Source: Halichondria panicea (Eukaryota; Porifera; Demospongiae; Suberitida; Halichondriidae). Taken from it: 64,000 nucleotides of DNA. The DNA is taken from NCBI RefSeq assembly GCF_963675165.1, contig NC_087392.1:5649442-5713441 (forward strand). The letters run 5' to 3'. This document shows positions 1-11,161 of the stretch, piece after piece. The stretch's first letter is position 1, and every line of letters begins with the position of its first letter. The notes under the pieces are model-generated. The model searched no databases. It saw nothing but the letters and a program-made list of their open reading frames with translations, and was not told where the DNA came from. Made by a program: the position numbers and the translations under genes.

Positions 1-3000
1 CACCAGCTGTACGAGCAGATCAACGGAGTATTGGTACCTTCAGCCACGTTTCAGTTGGTGGCTGGCGACAATCACTTAGAGCTAAATCTCATCCGGAGAG
101 TAGACAGAGAAGTACGCAGTGAATACCACATTGTTTTGCTCGCAAATGATTTCGGTGATCCACAACTCACGTCAAGAAGCGAGGTACTACTCACAGTGGA
201 GGACTTGAACGATAATTCTCCGATAATCAACCGAAACAACTTACAGAATGTGTATGAGATTGACGAGGAGCCTAACATAAACACAGAGATTGTTAGTATT
301 CAAGCCACTGATGCGGACGATGTTGCTACTGGCAACGGTAGAGTCACATACCACCTGCCCACCTCCTCCCAAGCCTACCCTCATCAGCACTTGTTTGAAA
401 TTGAAACCGAAACTGGAAATCTGATTGTAGCTGGGAGATTGGATCGTGAAATGCAACAAGATATATCTGTACTGGTTGTAGCATCTGATAATCCCACAAA
501 CAGCCGAGACACTGCACGCACTGACATGGTTACTATCAATATCACCCTCAGAGATGTGAATGATAACACGCCAGTCATTCATTTTCCACAAGGAGTATTC
601 GAAGTCAGTGAAAATTTCTCAATCAATACCAAATTATTTACAGTTGACGCTACTGATATTGACACACTCAGGTACGCCACTCTCGTGTATGGCTTCATGG
701 TAACCCCCGACGATAATCGATTTCAATTCTTCGAAGATTCTTTTAGTGTGTTTTTGGGTGCTGTTCCACTTGATTACGAAACCACACCCATGTACACCGT
801 TGTGATCAGCGTAAGTGATGGAGAGTTGACAACTCAAGAGATGCTCAATATTTCAGTTACAAACACCAACGACGAGAACCCTATATTTGATCTAATGTCC
901 CAAAACGTTGTGGTAAACATCAGAGAAGGAAATCAAATGGTCGGATATCATGTGACCACAATCAACGTCACAGATCCAGACGGTATGAACAACAATATAA
1001 GATTATCGATAGCTTCCGGAAATGAGAGAGGACACTTTGCAATTGACGAGATTTCGGGAGAAATTAGAACGACCAGATCACTTGACAAAGAAGAAGTTGC
1101 CAACTACACACTAGCTGTGCGTGCATTCGATGGTGTACTGTTCACCAACCAAGACGCGTTCGTTTCCATCAATGTTCTGGACATCAACGATAATGAACCA
1201 GTTTTTATCGGTGCTCCCTATCATTTCCAAGTCAACGAAGAGAACTCGATGGGCACTATTGTCAGGGGAAGTTTCCAGCAGGAAATAAAAGCAAACGATT
1301 TGGACACGGGGGAAAATGGTCGAATAACGTTCGATATTACCGGAGCAGAGCCAACTGTAGCTGGAGACTGGTTTTTGATAGATGAAATGTCTGGCAGAAT
1401 CACGACTAAAACGGTAATAGACAGAGAGAGCGATGATTTGGGAGAAAGCGGAACTGTTCAATTGATTGTACGCGCCAGTAATCCCAGCATCGAAGGTGCT
1501 AGTGTGCTGAGCAGTCTTGCTGACGTGACAATTACAATTAGAGATATTTCTGACCAGAGTCCCGTATTTGCTGAAGACTCCATCACCATCTCCTTGCCAG
1601 AAAATCTTGCGACAGGAACACGTTTCTTAACTGTACATGCGGTTGATCTCGATCTCGATCCTTACAATCAGACACGATATTCAATTATTGCTTTAAACCC
1701 CAGTCTGAGGATTACTGAACGCTTTGACATTGATGAAACCACGGGTGCTATCACACTGACTGGCACGCTGGATCATGAGACAAATCAAGAAGAGAGGTTC
1801 ATAGTGAGAGCTACAGACGGGTTTGTATCGATTAATTTCGATGAGCAAACAATCATAATTAATGTGACTGATGCACAAGATCCGTGTCTAAGACTGAAAG
1901 ATTTCAATCCAGCCATCAATTTGCCCGAGCATTCTCCACTCAACACTCTTATTCTGGCGTTTGAGGCCACAAATCTTGAAGGAAATACGGTTTCAACTGT
2001 TGTCTATAATCTCAAAAATGCTGACGGTACACAATCGACAAAATTTGCCATCAGTGAAGATTTCAATCACGTAGCTAATATCCACACAACGACAATGAAC
2101 ATTGATAGAGAAGCTCTGATTGGTCAAGGCAATACGCCAGCAGTGTACACACTCAATATCACAGCTCATGATACAGTGTCCTCTTTAGAATGCTTGACAA
2201 TCAGTAGCCTCCTCACGGTCACAATCACTGATATAAACGATAACGCACCAACTTTCACGCCAGATACGTATAATTTTAGTATCACTGAAAACAGTCCACA
2301 AAACACTCTAGCAGGGCGTGTGGTTGCCAGGGACATTGACGAAGGTGCTAACAGTGACATCACATTCTCTATTGTGGATGCAAACATTCCTTTCATGGTA
2401 ACTGGAAATGGAGAGATAAGATCTACAACTAATCAATTGAACCGTGACCCCCCAGAGGGTACAGCTGTGTACACGTTCACTGTACGAGCACAAGACAATG
2501 GAAACGTTCCAAAATCATCATCTGCAAGTGTGAGTATTTATCTGGCAGACGAAAATGACAATACTCCAGTTTTCAATCGAAACCAGAACAGAACTTTTTA
2601 TATCCCAGAAGATTACTCAGTCAATACAAAAATAGCCACCATATCCGTGAGCGATAGTGATGCTGGTGTGTTTGGGAGTGTGAGCATCGAAGTCAACCAA
2701 GGTAGTAGCATCGACCAACATTTCCAACTATTCTCAAATGGTGATATATTTTTGAGGCTGCCACTTGATAGAGAAACTAGAAGTCAATATTCATTCGATG
2801 TTCGAGCGCGTGACGGTGGTGGACGGTCGGACACAGCTGTCATTAATATCGTAGTGACAGATGTGAATGACAATAGACCTGTATTTGGACTCGATCCCGT
2901 TCGGAAAACCATACGAGAAGATGCAACAATAGGTGATGGTAATATCATATTCACTGTAACAGCCACGGATGCCGATGAGGGCCCGAATGCAGACGTCAAG

Positions 3001-6000
3001 TTTGAACTGGCGGATGCTTCTCTAAAACACATATTTTGTAATCTACAGAATACTGGACAGTTCTTCATTTGTCCGATATCTCAGAGCAGTGAATGTACAG
3101 ACCCTGTCGATGATGTCCAACTTCCGGCAATAGACTTTGAAAGAGACGACAGTTACCAGCTCACCATTCTGGCGTATGAAGAAGCTGGCCCGAGGCATTT
3201 TACATCAAAAACAATCACCGTTGAAATCGAGGATGTTAACGAATATGGTCCGCGTTTCGATAGTACCATTGTGAGTGTTGTAGTTGGTGAAGAGTTGGAC
3301 ATTGGAGCAGAGGTGCTGAGAATCAGGGCCTACGATATGGACAGCTTGAACGATCCAATGAAACTCACGTACACGGTCATGGAGAACGGACAAACATCGG
3401 TCAATTTCGGGTACCAAAGTGGTGCCATAGTAACAAGTACGAGGCTCGACTTCAACAGCAGAGATCGCTATGTGCTCAATCTGAGAGCACAAGAACTCAT
3501 AGATGAAACCAAGCACTCCAATGTCATGGTAATCGTCTATGTCCGAAACGTGAATGACAGACAACCCGTGTTTGATACAACCCGGTACTTGACCTCTGCT
3601 GAGATACTAGAGTCCATTGATGTCGATACTGTAGTGCTGACAGTGCAAGCTAACGATGCTGACAATGCAACACACGATGCAGTGTATTATGAGATTGTGG
3701 ACGGAAATATTGAAGATGCTTTCACTATTGATAGTCAAACTGGAGATATCATTGTTGCCTCACACCTAGACTATGATAGCGTGCAATCGTACACTTTGTC
3801 CGTTGTTGCCAAGGATACCGGCGAACCACAGCTGACGTCCACCGCACTTGAACTCAGTATAACCATCATAAATGTGAACGATGAATCTCCAGTGTTCACT
3901 CAAAGTTTGTACGAATTTGCCTTCATTGAAAACAGCCCTGTTGGTACCAGCATTGGAGCAGTGGACGCTCCAGACAGAGATCTGGGGGAGTTTGGAACAA
4001 TCACTTACACTCTTGATGGGCAGGATGGATATTTCGATGTTGACAGCTCAACTGGAGATGTGGTATCACTGGTAGAGATTGATAGAGAAATGACTGCATT
4101 TCAAACTAGGACCTTCCGAGTAATGGCCTCTGATGGAGGACAACCTGCTGTTACCCAGGTAATCGTGACTATCGTTGATGCGGATGATAATTCTCCATTG
4201 TTCTCACGATACCAATATATCCTCTACGGCACGGCAACCTTGACACCAGGTGTTGCATTCTTCAATCTGGCGAGTGAAGTTACAGATCAAGACACTGGAG
4301 ATAATGCAGCGTTTAGGTTTGAGATTGCCTCTCAGATAACAGGAGATTTGTTAGCTGTGTCCCCCAGTGGTGATGTAACGCTACGAGCAACCCTACCTCC
4401 GTCCCCCCTACCACTGTACGAGGCAGAAGTGACCGTATACAGCACTATGAGCACCTCCCTGTTTGATACTACCTTCATTAGATTGGCCATCGAAGGTGAT
4501 AACGATCATCATCCAAGCTTTACCCAGCACCAAGGCTACACCACTGAAGTGAGCGAAGATACACTGATTAATGTTCCCATTTTCGATTTTACTGGACTTG
4601 CAAACGACCCGGACATGGGGGATAATGGTGAACTCACATTCCAATTCCAAGAACAATATCCGCTGTTCGCAATCGAACCAACTAACGGAATTATCACTCT
4701 TGCAATGTCGCTTGATTTCGAGCAAGATAAGACACACACGCTAAGAGTAGCAGCTGTTGATCGAACCCCCGGCATTAGCAGAACAGCAGAAACTTTACTA
4801 ACGGTAACTGTGCTCAGTGCTAACGATGAAATACCCGTATTTGAAGACCTACCGACACGACTCGTCCTCTCTTCCACTCCTAGAGCTGATATCGATCTGT
4901 TCACGGTAACCGCAAGAGATGGCGACGAAGGACAAGATGGTGTAGTGAGATATCAAATCCTCACTAGTGATGGCACCACATCAGTGCACTGCACAATAGA
5001 CCAAGAGCTTGGAGTGGTTCGGAGCAAAGGCCCGATCCCTGCTGGTACCTCTGTGGATCTGCGTGTGACAGCGTATGATCTTGGCTCTACTGCTCAGACA
5101 GTGGACGCCCTCATTGAAGTGGTGTTTCAAGATCCCAATCCTGCTCCAGTATTTGCTGGAATAGCAATGACACCACACACTATTGAGGTGGAGGAAAACC
5201 ATGGCGTTGGTGGTACAGTCTACACATTCGTCACTCAGTCACATAGCTCACTATTCAGAATAGTGTACACGGATGCGCCCGAGGGACTGTTCGCTATTTC
5301 AAAATCACAAGGAGTGCTACATCTTCAAGGAGAACTCGATTACCTTGACAGAAGCACTTACATATTGTATGTTGAAGCGTATATCGAAGACAGTACAGAT
5401 TTGAATAATATCATTCGAAACTCAGCATATCTCGAAGTGATTATAAATGTGATTGACGTGAATGATAAGGATCCAGTGTTTGTGAGGGCAACGGAGATCG
5501 TTGAACTTAATGAAGATGCTGATATTGGCACGTCTGTGTTCACAGCACGAGCCTTTGATGATGACTCGGGAATTTTCGGCCAATTGAACTACGAGATCAG
5601 CAATGGAAATTTTGACAGAGCGTTTGCAATTAATCGCACCAGTGGTGAAGTTACGCTGGACAGAGCACTGGACCGCGAAGTTTACAGCTCATATGATCTT
5701 GTAATCAGAGCATTCGATTTGAGCAGCCAGCCTAACTTTGGAGCAATGATACTGCACATCGAAGTTGGCGATGTTAATGACAATCCTCCCAGTTTTATTC
5801 GTGAGGGAAACTACTCTATTGGAGTGTATGAATACCCGCACACACAGAGCGGGTCAAGGATCATCCGTGTGTCAGCTGTGGACCCAGACACCGGACCCCC
5901 ACTGAGGTATGAGTTGTTTATGGAGGAGGCAAGTCTTCGTGGAGAAGTGATTCCCAACCCTCCTCAGACTAACTTTAAGATTAACATTGACACAGGTATG

Positions 6001-9000
6001 GTATCTCTAAGCAGCTCTACTCAACTAGACTATGAAACGCTCGACTACTACCTCTTGCGTGTGGAAGCTTCAGACTCTGAATCTATTACATCAACATACC
6101 TTACGATCAATGTCATGGACGTCAATGAGAATGCACCAGAAATAACAGTACCTGAAAATATTGAAATATGGGAGCAGCAACCGATCAACTCGCTTGTCAC
6201 ACGGATATCTAGTACGGATGAGGACCTAGGTCTCAATGGAGTCGTAACTTATTCCCTTGTTACATCTCCGGAAGACGAAGGGAATTTTGTGATTGATCCT
6301 CACACTGGTGTGATTAGGAATAAGAGAGTGATGGTTGCTACTAGACGAACAAATCTCCATACTCTGACCGTGAACGCTGTCGATCAGGGAAATCCCCCAT
6401 TCGTTACATCTACAACTTTCAGTTTCCGTTCGTATGATATTAACGATAATCCTCCCGTGTTCAACACCGAGTCCTATGTGTTTGGAATATCAGTGAATGC
6501 TAATGCTAATGATGCAGTCGGTCATTTCAGTGCAAGTGATGCAGATTTTGCCGAAAACTCGGGTATACAATTCAATATTCCTCATTATTATAGCGAAGCT
6601 AACGGTCTGTTTCAAATAGTGAGAGAATCTGGCAGTAACGAAGCTAGCCTGATCCTTAGGAACACTGCAGGTACCTCCTGGAACCTGCAGGCTCAGAACT
6701 ACACCTTCCGCTTAGAAGCCTCCAATGCTTCTCCAGCTCCTTCCTGTGCTCATCACTACCTGGCTGCCTACGCTTATATCACTGTTGTAGTTTACCCGGA
6801 ATGCCCTACCTTTGAATATAATGACTACAGCCTCGAGGTGTCTGAAGATGCAACGGTTTTGCCTGATGAACGTTTGACAGCAACGAGCCTTGTTGGTAGA
6901 CCAGTCGAGTACTTTATCAATGAAACTATGGATACACCGTTCACTGTAGAGAGGGGCACAGGGCGATTGATGCTAGTCAGTGCTCTAGACAGAGAAACTA
7001 AGTCAGAGTATGTATTTCGCGTGGTTGCTACAGACAGTATTTTGCAGCCTATAACATGTTCTGTTACAGTCCGTGTGACCGTAACGGATGTTAATGACAA
7101 TAGTCCAGTATTTTCCTCCAATGTCTACAGTTTCTCTGTCATGGAAAACACTCGAGCGGAGAGCTCAATCGGTCAAATCAGAGCTACAGATGATGATGTG
7201 GGGGAGAATAGCATTCTACAGTATGAATTGTTGTATGACCAACTGGCAGCTCTTCCTTTTAGGATCGAAAGAGATAGCGGAGAAATATTCACCAGTGGAG
7301 AACTAGACGCTGAAACCATTGATGAGTATGCTTTTACAGTAGTAGTTACAGACAGTGGAAGCACACGACTCTCCAGTACTGCCGCGATAACTGTTACCAT
7401 TGGAGATGTAAATGAAGGAGCACCAACTTTCTCAGTAACTAAGTTCGAATTTAATCCGATTGGTCCAAATAGTTTACCAGGTGATGTCATTGCTCAAGTG
7501 ACAGCTGAAGACTTTGACAAGAGCTCTCAACTTATCTTCAGTTTTGTAAACGATCTACCCAAAATGTACTTCGGAATCAACAGTAGAAATGGAGAGATAA
7601 TATTGAATGTGAGCTCAACTGCAGACAATTCTCCGTCCGTCAAAAGAAGCATTCACAAGAGACAAGCTGAAAGTGAAGATTCTGAATATTTCACCGTGCC
7701 GACAGAAGTTGAAGTTAGCGATGGAATGAATTCAGCAAGAACTTCGTTTGATCTAAATCTCCACAATTCATTCAAAATATCCACCACTACCGATCCCACT
7801 GGCAACAGTCTCATCATCATAGTCGTGGTTGTTGCTTCAGTGGTTGCAGTGATGATCATATTCTTCTTGCTGCTGTGTGTCGCTTGTGTGTGCAGGTATA
7901 GAAGAACCTCAAAGAAAGTACAAATAAAAGATTCGGCCCCTCCTAATAACATGGAGCTGGGAGAGAGGTTCCAGAGTAGGCACAGTCAAGGATCAAGATC
8001 TTCAACTCCCGGTCAACTTAAACTACAGTCTACAAAGATGTACCCACTCGGGCATGCACTGCGTCATTCGTCTGGTAGCAGAAGCAATTCCTCTGAACAG
8101 AGCTACTCTAATTATGCAGATGACGAATTGGACAGTAATAACGAAATGATGGCAAGATCGGCGTACAATTCCCCAGGCCTCCAGAAAAGACCACCGAATA
8201 ATTCATCACATGCAAGGAGCACATCTGACCTAGCTAGTAGCATCGGCACCGACATGCTGGGCAGCCAACAACTACCTCATCCTAAGGCTAAGATTGCAGC
8301 CATCTACGCTGCTCATCACGGCTTGCTCAACAATCATGGCTCGCGGGAGAGTATCCATAGTAACCACACGTTTGCATCTGAAGGTGGAGGTGAGGCAGAC
8401 GCAGAAGCTGACATCGATAACATGCTTTATCGGAAGTATGATTTTGATGACGATGATGAGGATTTGGATGATGAAACAACCATCCCTGACGGTGACAGCA
8501 GTTATATGGGCAACAACCAAACTCTGAATAACTCAGTGGGTAACTTGAATGTGCCTCCAGTTGAAGAAGACATTCCCCATTACGGTGGATACAGCCAGCC
8601 GGGTATGGGAGAATGGGTCCCCAGAGCCACACCCATGGATCACGCTATCAATGAACTGAGCGAGATGGCTAGCTATTCGAGCAGTCAAGAGCACCACGCA
8701 CCAGTGCCTAGATACATGGAGCACTCACAGCCTGTGTCTATGTACGGTGGTGCATCCAGCCAAGGGTCACATATATCACTACTCCCACATCGCCATCGGC
8801 AACAACAGCAGCACCCCCCACCCAGACATTATGACCTTCCACCTCAGATGGGGCAACCCATGCAACACGAGTACGATTATTACGGCCCACCCCCTCCACC
8901 GCAAGAACCACTGAGGCATCACGTGCGAACTCAACCAAGATACAGCTCTGCCAGTGCACTGCAAGATCAATATCACATGGTAGCCCCGAGGGATTATACA

Positions 9001-9303
9001 CCCAGAGGCAATCGCCGTGTTGATCCTCGCATGAACCAGCCTCGAGGGCATCACATGATGCTCTCACAAGACGTACCCCCCACTTATCTACAGCAGGGTC
9101 ACTACATACCACGCGGTGTGAGCATACAGACCCCCTCATCAGACACACCCACTGACGGCACTGTTACCCCCCATCGAGCTATGACACAAGAGTACGACCA
9201 TCAGGAATATATGTCATCATCGTCCACCTCTCTGGGTAGTACCAACCTGAGCGGTACTACTAGTAGCATTGGAGCCAGCGTCAGTCAGAGGATATACAAA
9301 TAA
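1..9303 (+). CDS. Giant Dachsous-like cadherin, 3' part (5' end outside window)
   Basis: The reading frame is open from base 1, so the 5' end lies to the left; 3100 codons are visible up to the TAA at 9301-9303. About 23 cadherin (EC) repeats follow one another. Most end in the calcium-linker motif DxNDNxP or a variant (NDNSP, NDNTP, NDNAP, NDNPP), and DRE/LDRE motifs recur. No EGF or laminin-G domain lies between the repeats and the membrane, which fits Dachsous or protocadherin architecture better than FAT. A basic KRSIHKRQ site (about 7640-7665) precedes the hydrophobic membrane span at about 7808-7890, which is followed by CRYRRTSKK. The roughly 470-residue cytoplasmic tail has Ser-rich stretches, an acidic run (DDDDEDLDDE), poly-proline (PPPPPQEP), a PPTY (PPxY) motif near 9075 and the C-terminus SQRIYK. 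Calcium-dependent adhesion is known for the family; the ligand here is unknown. All visible coding sequence is one exon, unlike the neighbouring genes. Confidence 0.95.
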   Translation, partial: HQLYEQINGVLVPSATFQLVAGDNHLELNLIRRVDREVRSEYHIVLLANDFGDPQLTSRSEVLLTVEDLNDNSPIINRNNLQNVYEIDEEPNINTEIVSIQATDADDVATGNGRVTYHLPTSSQAYPHQHLFEIETETGNLIVAGRLDREMQQDISVLVVASDNPTNSRDTARTDMVTINITLRDVNDNTPVIHFPQGVFEVSENFSINTKLFTVDATDIDTLRYATLVYGFMVTPDDNRFQFFEDSFSVFLGAVPLDYETTPMYTVVISVSDGELTTQEMLNISVTNTNDENPIFDLMSQNVVVNIREGNQMVGYHVTTINVTDPDGMNNNIRLSIASGNERGHFAIDEISGEIRTTRSLDKEEVANYTLAVRAFDGVLFTNQDAFVSINVLDINDNEPVFIGAPYHFQVNEENSMGTIVRGSFQQEIKANDLDTGENGRITFDITGAEPTVAGDWFLIDEMSGRITTKTVIDRESDDLGESGTVQLIVRASNPSIEGASVLSSLADVTITIRDISDQSPVFAEDSITISLPENLATGTRFLTVHAVDLDLDPYNQTRYSIIALNPSLRITERFDIDETTGAITLTGTLDHETNQEERFIVRATDGFVSINFDEQTIIINVTDAQDPCLRLKDFNPAINLPEHSPLNTLILAFEATNLEGNTVSTVVYNLKNADGTQSTKFAISEDFNHVANIHTTTMNIDREALIGQGNTPAVYTLNITAHDTVSSLECLTISSLLTVTITDINDNAPTFTPDTYNFSITENSPQNTLAGRVVARDIDEGANSDITFSIVDANIPFMVTGNGEIRSTTNQLNRDPPEGTAVYTFTVRAQDNGNVPKSSSASVSIYLADENDNTPVFNRNQNRTFYIPEDYSVNTKIATISVSDSDAGVFGSVSIEVNQGSSIDQHFQLFSNGDIFLRLPLDRETRSQYSFDVRARDGGGRSDTAVINIVVTDVNDNRPVFGLDPVRKTIREDATIGDGNIIFTVTATDADEGPNADVKFELADASLKHIFCNLQNTGQFFICPISQSSECTDPVDDVQLPAIDFERDDSYQLTILAYEEAGPRHFTSKTITVEIEDVNEYGPRFDSTIVSVVVGEELDIGAEVLRIRAYDMDSLNDPMKLTYTVMENGQTSVNFGYQSGAIVTSTRLDFNSRDRYVLNLRAQELIDETKHSNVMVIVYVRNVNDRQPVFDTTRYLTSAEILESIDVDTVVLTVQANDADNATHDAVYYEIVDGNIEDAFTIDSQTGDIIVASHLDYDSVQSYTLSVVAKDTGEPQLTSTALELSITIINVNDESPVFTQSLYEFAFIENSPVGTSIGAVDAPDRDLGEFGTITYTLDGQDGYFDVDSSTGDVVSLVEIDREMTAFQTRTFRVMASDGGQPAVTQVIVTIVDADDNSPLFSRYQYILYGTATLTPGVAFFNLASEVTDQDTGDNAAFRFEIASQITGDLLAVSPSGDVTLRATLPPSPLPLYEAEVTVYSTMSTSLFDTTFIRLAIEGDNDHHPSFTQHQGYTTEVSEDTLINVPIFDFTGLANDPDMGDNGELTFQFQEQYPLFAIEPTNGIITLAMSLDFEQDKTHTLRVAAVDRTPGISRTAETLLTVTVLSANDEIPVFEDLPTRLVLSSTPRADIDLFTVTARDGDEGQDGVVRYQILTSDGTTSVHCTIDQELGVVRSKGPIPAGTSVDLRVTAYDLGSTAQTVDALIEVVFQDPNPAPVFAGIAMTPHTIEVEENHGVGGTVYTFVTQSHSSLFRIVYTDAPEGLFAISKSQGVLHLQGELDYLDRSTYILYVEAYIEDSTDLNNIIRNSAYLEVIINVIDVNDKDPVFVRATEIVELNEDADIGTSVFTARAFDDDSGIFGQLNYEISNGNFDRAFAINRTSGEVTLDRALDREVYSSYDLVIRAFDLSSQPNFGAMILHIEVGDVNDNPPSFIREGNYSIGVYEYPHTQSGSRIIRVSAVDPDTGPPLRYELFMEEASLRGEVIPNPPQTNFKINIDTGMVSLSSSTQLDYETLDYYLLRVEASDSESITSTYLTINVMDVNENAPEITVPENIEIWEQQPINSLVTRISSTDEDLGLNGVVTYSLVTSPEDEGNFVIDPHTGVIRNKRVMVATRRTNLHTLTVNAVDQGNPPFVTSTTFSFRSYDINDNPPVFNTESYVFGISVNANANDAVGHFSASDADFAENSGIQFNIPHYYSEANGLFQIVRESGSNEASLILRNTAGTSWNLQAQNYTFRLEASNASPAPSCAHHYLAAYAYITVVVYPECPTFEYNDYSLEVSEDATVLPDERLTATSLVGRPVEYFINETMDTPFTVERGTGRLMLVSALDRETKSEYVFRVVATDSILQPITCSVTVRVTVTDVNDNSPVFSSNVYSFSVMENTRAESSIGQIRATDDDVGENSILQYELLYDQLAALPFRIERDSGEIFTSGELDAETIDEYAFTVVVTDSGSTRLSSTAAITVTIGDVNEGAPTFSVTKFEFNPIGPNSLPGDVIAQVTAEDFDKSSQLIFSFVNDLPKMYFGINSRNGEIILNVSSTADNSPSVKRSIHKRQAESEDSEYFTVPTEVEVSDGMNSARTSFDLNLHNSFKISTTTDPTGNSLIIIVVVVASVVAVMIIFFLLLCVACVCRYRRTSKKVQIKDSAPPNNMELGERFQSRHSQGSRSSTPGQLKLQSTKMYPLGHALRHSSGSRSNSSEQSYSNYADDELDSNNEMMARSAYNSPGLQKRPPNNSSHARSTSDLASSIGTDMLGSQQLPHPKAKIAAIYAAHHGLLNNHGSRESIHSNHTFASEGGGEADAEADIDNMLYRKYDFDDDDEDLDDETTIPDGDSSYMGNNQTLNNSVGNLNVPPVEEDIPHYGGYSQPGMGEWVPRATPMDHAINELSEMASYSSSQEHHAPVPRYMEHSQPVSMYGGASSQGSHISLLPHRHRQQQQHPPPRHYDLPPQMGQPMQHEYDYYGPPPPPQEPLRHHVRTQPRYSSASALQDQYHMVAPRDYTPRGNRRVDPRMNQPRGHHMMLSQDVPPTYLQQGHYIPRGVSIQTPSSDTPTDGTVTPHRAMTQEYDHQEYMSSSSTSLGSTNLSGTTSSIGASVSQRIYK

Positions 9304-9840
9304 ACTATGTGAGTATTTCCATGCATTATCGCACAGATAGTATTATACATAATACACCATTCATTTCATTCTTATAATTATACTGTTTAATGAAACTTCT
9401 CTTTTTGTGCAGGTTTCAGTACAGACAAACAAATGAACTCTTTACTTGAGAGACTTCACTACTCACTTCTTCTGTGTATTAATTGTGTGTGTGCCACGTT
9501 GTTTTTATGCCTTGTCTCAATATTACAGCAGCATTATTATAATCTGTATCTATAGCCAGTCATTCAGTTTGTCCTCACTATGTATGTAGCAATAAGTACA
9601 AGTCTCACTGCTGCAAATATTATAATAACAATTCAATTTTAATGTCAATGCCGCCAACCATTTAATTAGTACAAAAAACACATACACAGTGGTGAAGTGA
9701 AATACAGAACATGCTCACAAAAGCTAGCAATACATGTACACTACAACAGTCAAAGTAGTCTGACAAAGAGAGTTAATGTCCACGAGTTGCTATGGTTGCT
9801 TGTGTCCATCACTCAATCTGAGAGTGTGTGCATATATGTG
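9304..9840 (+). other. Cadherin 3' UTR with a likely intron
   Basis: A good donor (GTGAGT at 9309) lies six bases after the stop codon, and a pyrimidine-rich acceptor ends at 9412 (TGTGCAG). Together they suggest a 104-bp intron in the 3' UTR. The rest is AT-rich with no coding potential that I can see. No clear AATAAA was identified, so the transcript end is not fixed. Confidence 0.45.
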
Positions 9841-10092
9841 AGGGTGAGGGTCAACACATGATAATGTGAGGGAGGGTCAACACATGATAATGTGAGGGAG
9901 GGGGTCAACACATGATAATGTGAGGGGGAGGGTCAACACATGATAATGTGAGGGAGGGGGTCAACACATGATAATGTTGTGAGGGAGAGGGTCAACACAT
10001 GATAATGTGAAGGAGGGGGTCAACACATGATAATGTGAGGGGGAGGGTCAACACATGATAATGTGAGGGAGAGGGCCAACACATGATAATGA
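9841..10092. repeat. Minisatellite, about 27-28 bp unit, ~9 copies
   Basis: Tandem units built on GGTCAACACATGATAATGTG plus a G-rich GAGGGAGG tail. It lies between the convergent cadherin and NDUFC2-like genes and is not coding. Confidence 0.9.
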
Positions 10093-10185
10093 TATTGTAA
10101 CAGTAATGTACAATGTGCAGTCATAAATGTCATAAATGTCAGAGACTAATATTGTGAAGATTAAAGATTGTAAGCAAATAGCAGA

Positions 10186-10345
10186 TCATGGATGTGGAAA
10201 GTTTGTTACCAAAAGAGTATATGGAAGTGGACGAATTCCATGCACGGTCTGAGATTTGCTATGGGAATTAAAGAGCTGACCACCTACACACACACACAAG
10301 CCCCACTCATCATCAGAGCTGACCTCCACCCACTCCCTGGGGGCG

Positions 10346-10377
<32 letters not shown>

Positions 10378-10497
10378 AGCCCCACTTACCATCAGAGCTG
10401 ACCTCCACCCACTCCCTGGGGGCGTGTCTACACACACACACACACACACAAGCCCCACTCATCATCAGAGCTGACCTCCACCCACTCCCTGGGGGCG

Positions 10498-10542
<45 letters not shown>

Positions 10543-11040
10543 GCCCCACTCACCATCAGAGCTGACCTCCACCCACTCCCTGGGGGCATGTCTATATCGT
10601 GAGAGCAGCTTCTGTGTCCTCTTCTCTGAACCCTCCTCATAGTTGTGCGCTAGGTAACCCAGGAAGAACCCCACACCAGTGCACACCAGGTGCAGCTGGG
10701 GCTCTGTACCAAACACACGAACACATACAAGGGTTAGCTTTGATAAAAAAAGTAACGCCTATGTATAACAGCACCTTCGTCAGGAGTGCAGACCAATCAA
10801 ATCAACTACGGCTATGTTGTGATGGAGCTTACATTGCACCATTCAAACTAAAGGTGTGGATGCTCAAAACTAGTCTCCTAAAAGCGAAGGCCGGCTATGG
10901 TCTCCGTACCGTGTATTAAATAAAGTCAATTTTACTGAAACAGCTTACGTACTTCTCATCAGTGGATATTTTCTGACGGCATTAGAATAGACTGCAGTGA
11001 ATATTCCTCCCAGAGTGAAGAATGCCCAGGTCTTTATCAT
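10186..11040 (-). CDS. NDUFC2-like small mitochondrial membrane protein (complex I)
   Basis: Three exons: 10953-11040, 10554-10703 and 10186-10283. They join in frame to 111 codons plus stop. Exon 1 begins MIKTWAFFTLGGIFTAVY, a first hydrophobic segment. Exon 2 holds a second one (HLVCTGVGFFLGYLAHN) followed by a charged stretch ending HAPREWVEVSSD. Two short helices near the N-terminus, about 110 residues, and an R/K-rich matrix-type stretch ending in an H-P-acidic-like motif resemble NDUFC2 (B14.5b), a supernumerary complex I subunit of the inner mitochondrial membrane. This assignment is inferred from overall pattern only. The last exon is the least certain because exon 2 ends inside a tandem array of exon-like copies (10285-10553). 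The gene is divergent from AGA, 121 bp away. Confidence 0.55.
10285..10553 (-). repeat. Array of exon-2-end copies with splice sites, spaced by (CA)n
   Basis: Three extra copies of a ~38-bp segment match the end of exon 2 of the minus-strand NDUFC2-like gene (coding REWVEVSSD), each separated by (TG)n on the minus strand. Each copy is preceded by a TGTGTAG acceptor-like end. One copy is followed by GTAAGT, the others by a mutated donor (ATGAGT). The real exon 2 ends with GTGAGT at 10553. Confidence 0.85.
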
Positions 11041-11161
11041 CCTACCAGACTAGAGAGAAGTTGATCCAGAACAGTGATTTATAGTATAGTGACAAACAAA
11101 TTAAAACCACGCCTGTTTTCAATGGGCTCCACCCATAACAGATTAATTAAAAACGTAAACA
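11041..11161. promoter_or_regulatory. Divergent spacer between NDUFC2-like and AGA
   Basis: Only 121 bp separate the two start codons, so both promoters and 5' UTRs must share this spacer or overlap the genes. No TATA box stands out. The bidirectional role is an inference from position. Confidence 0.45.
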
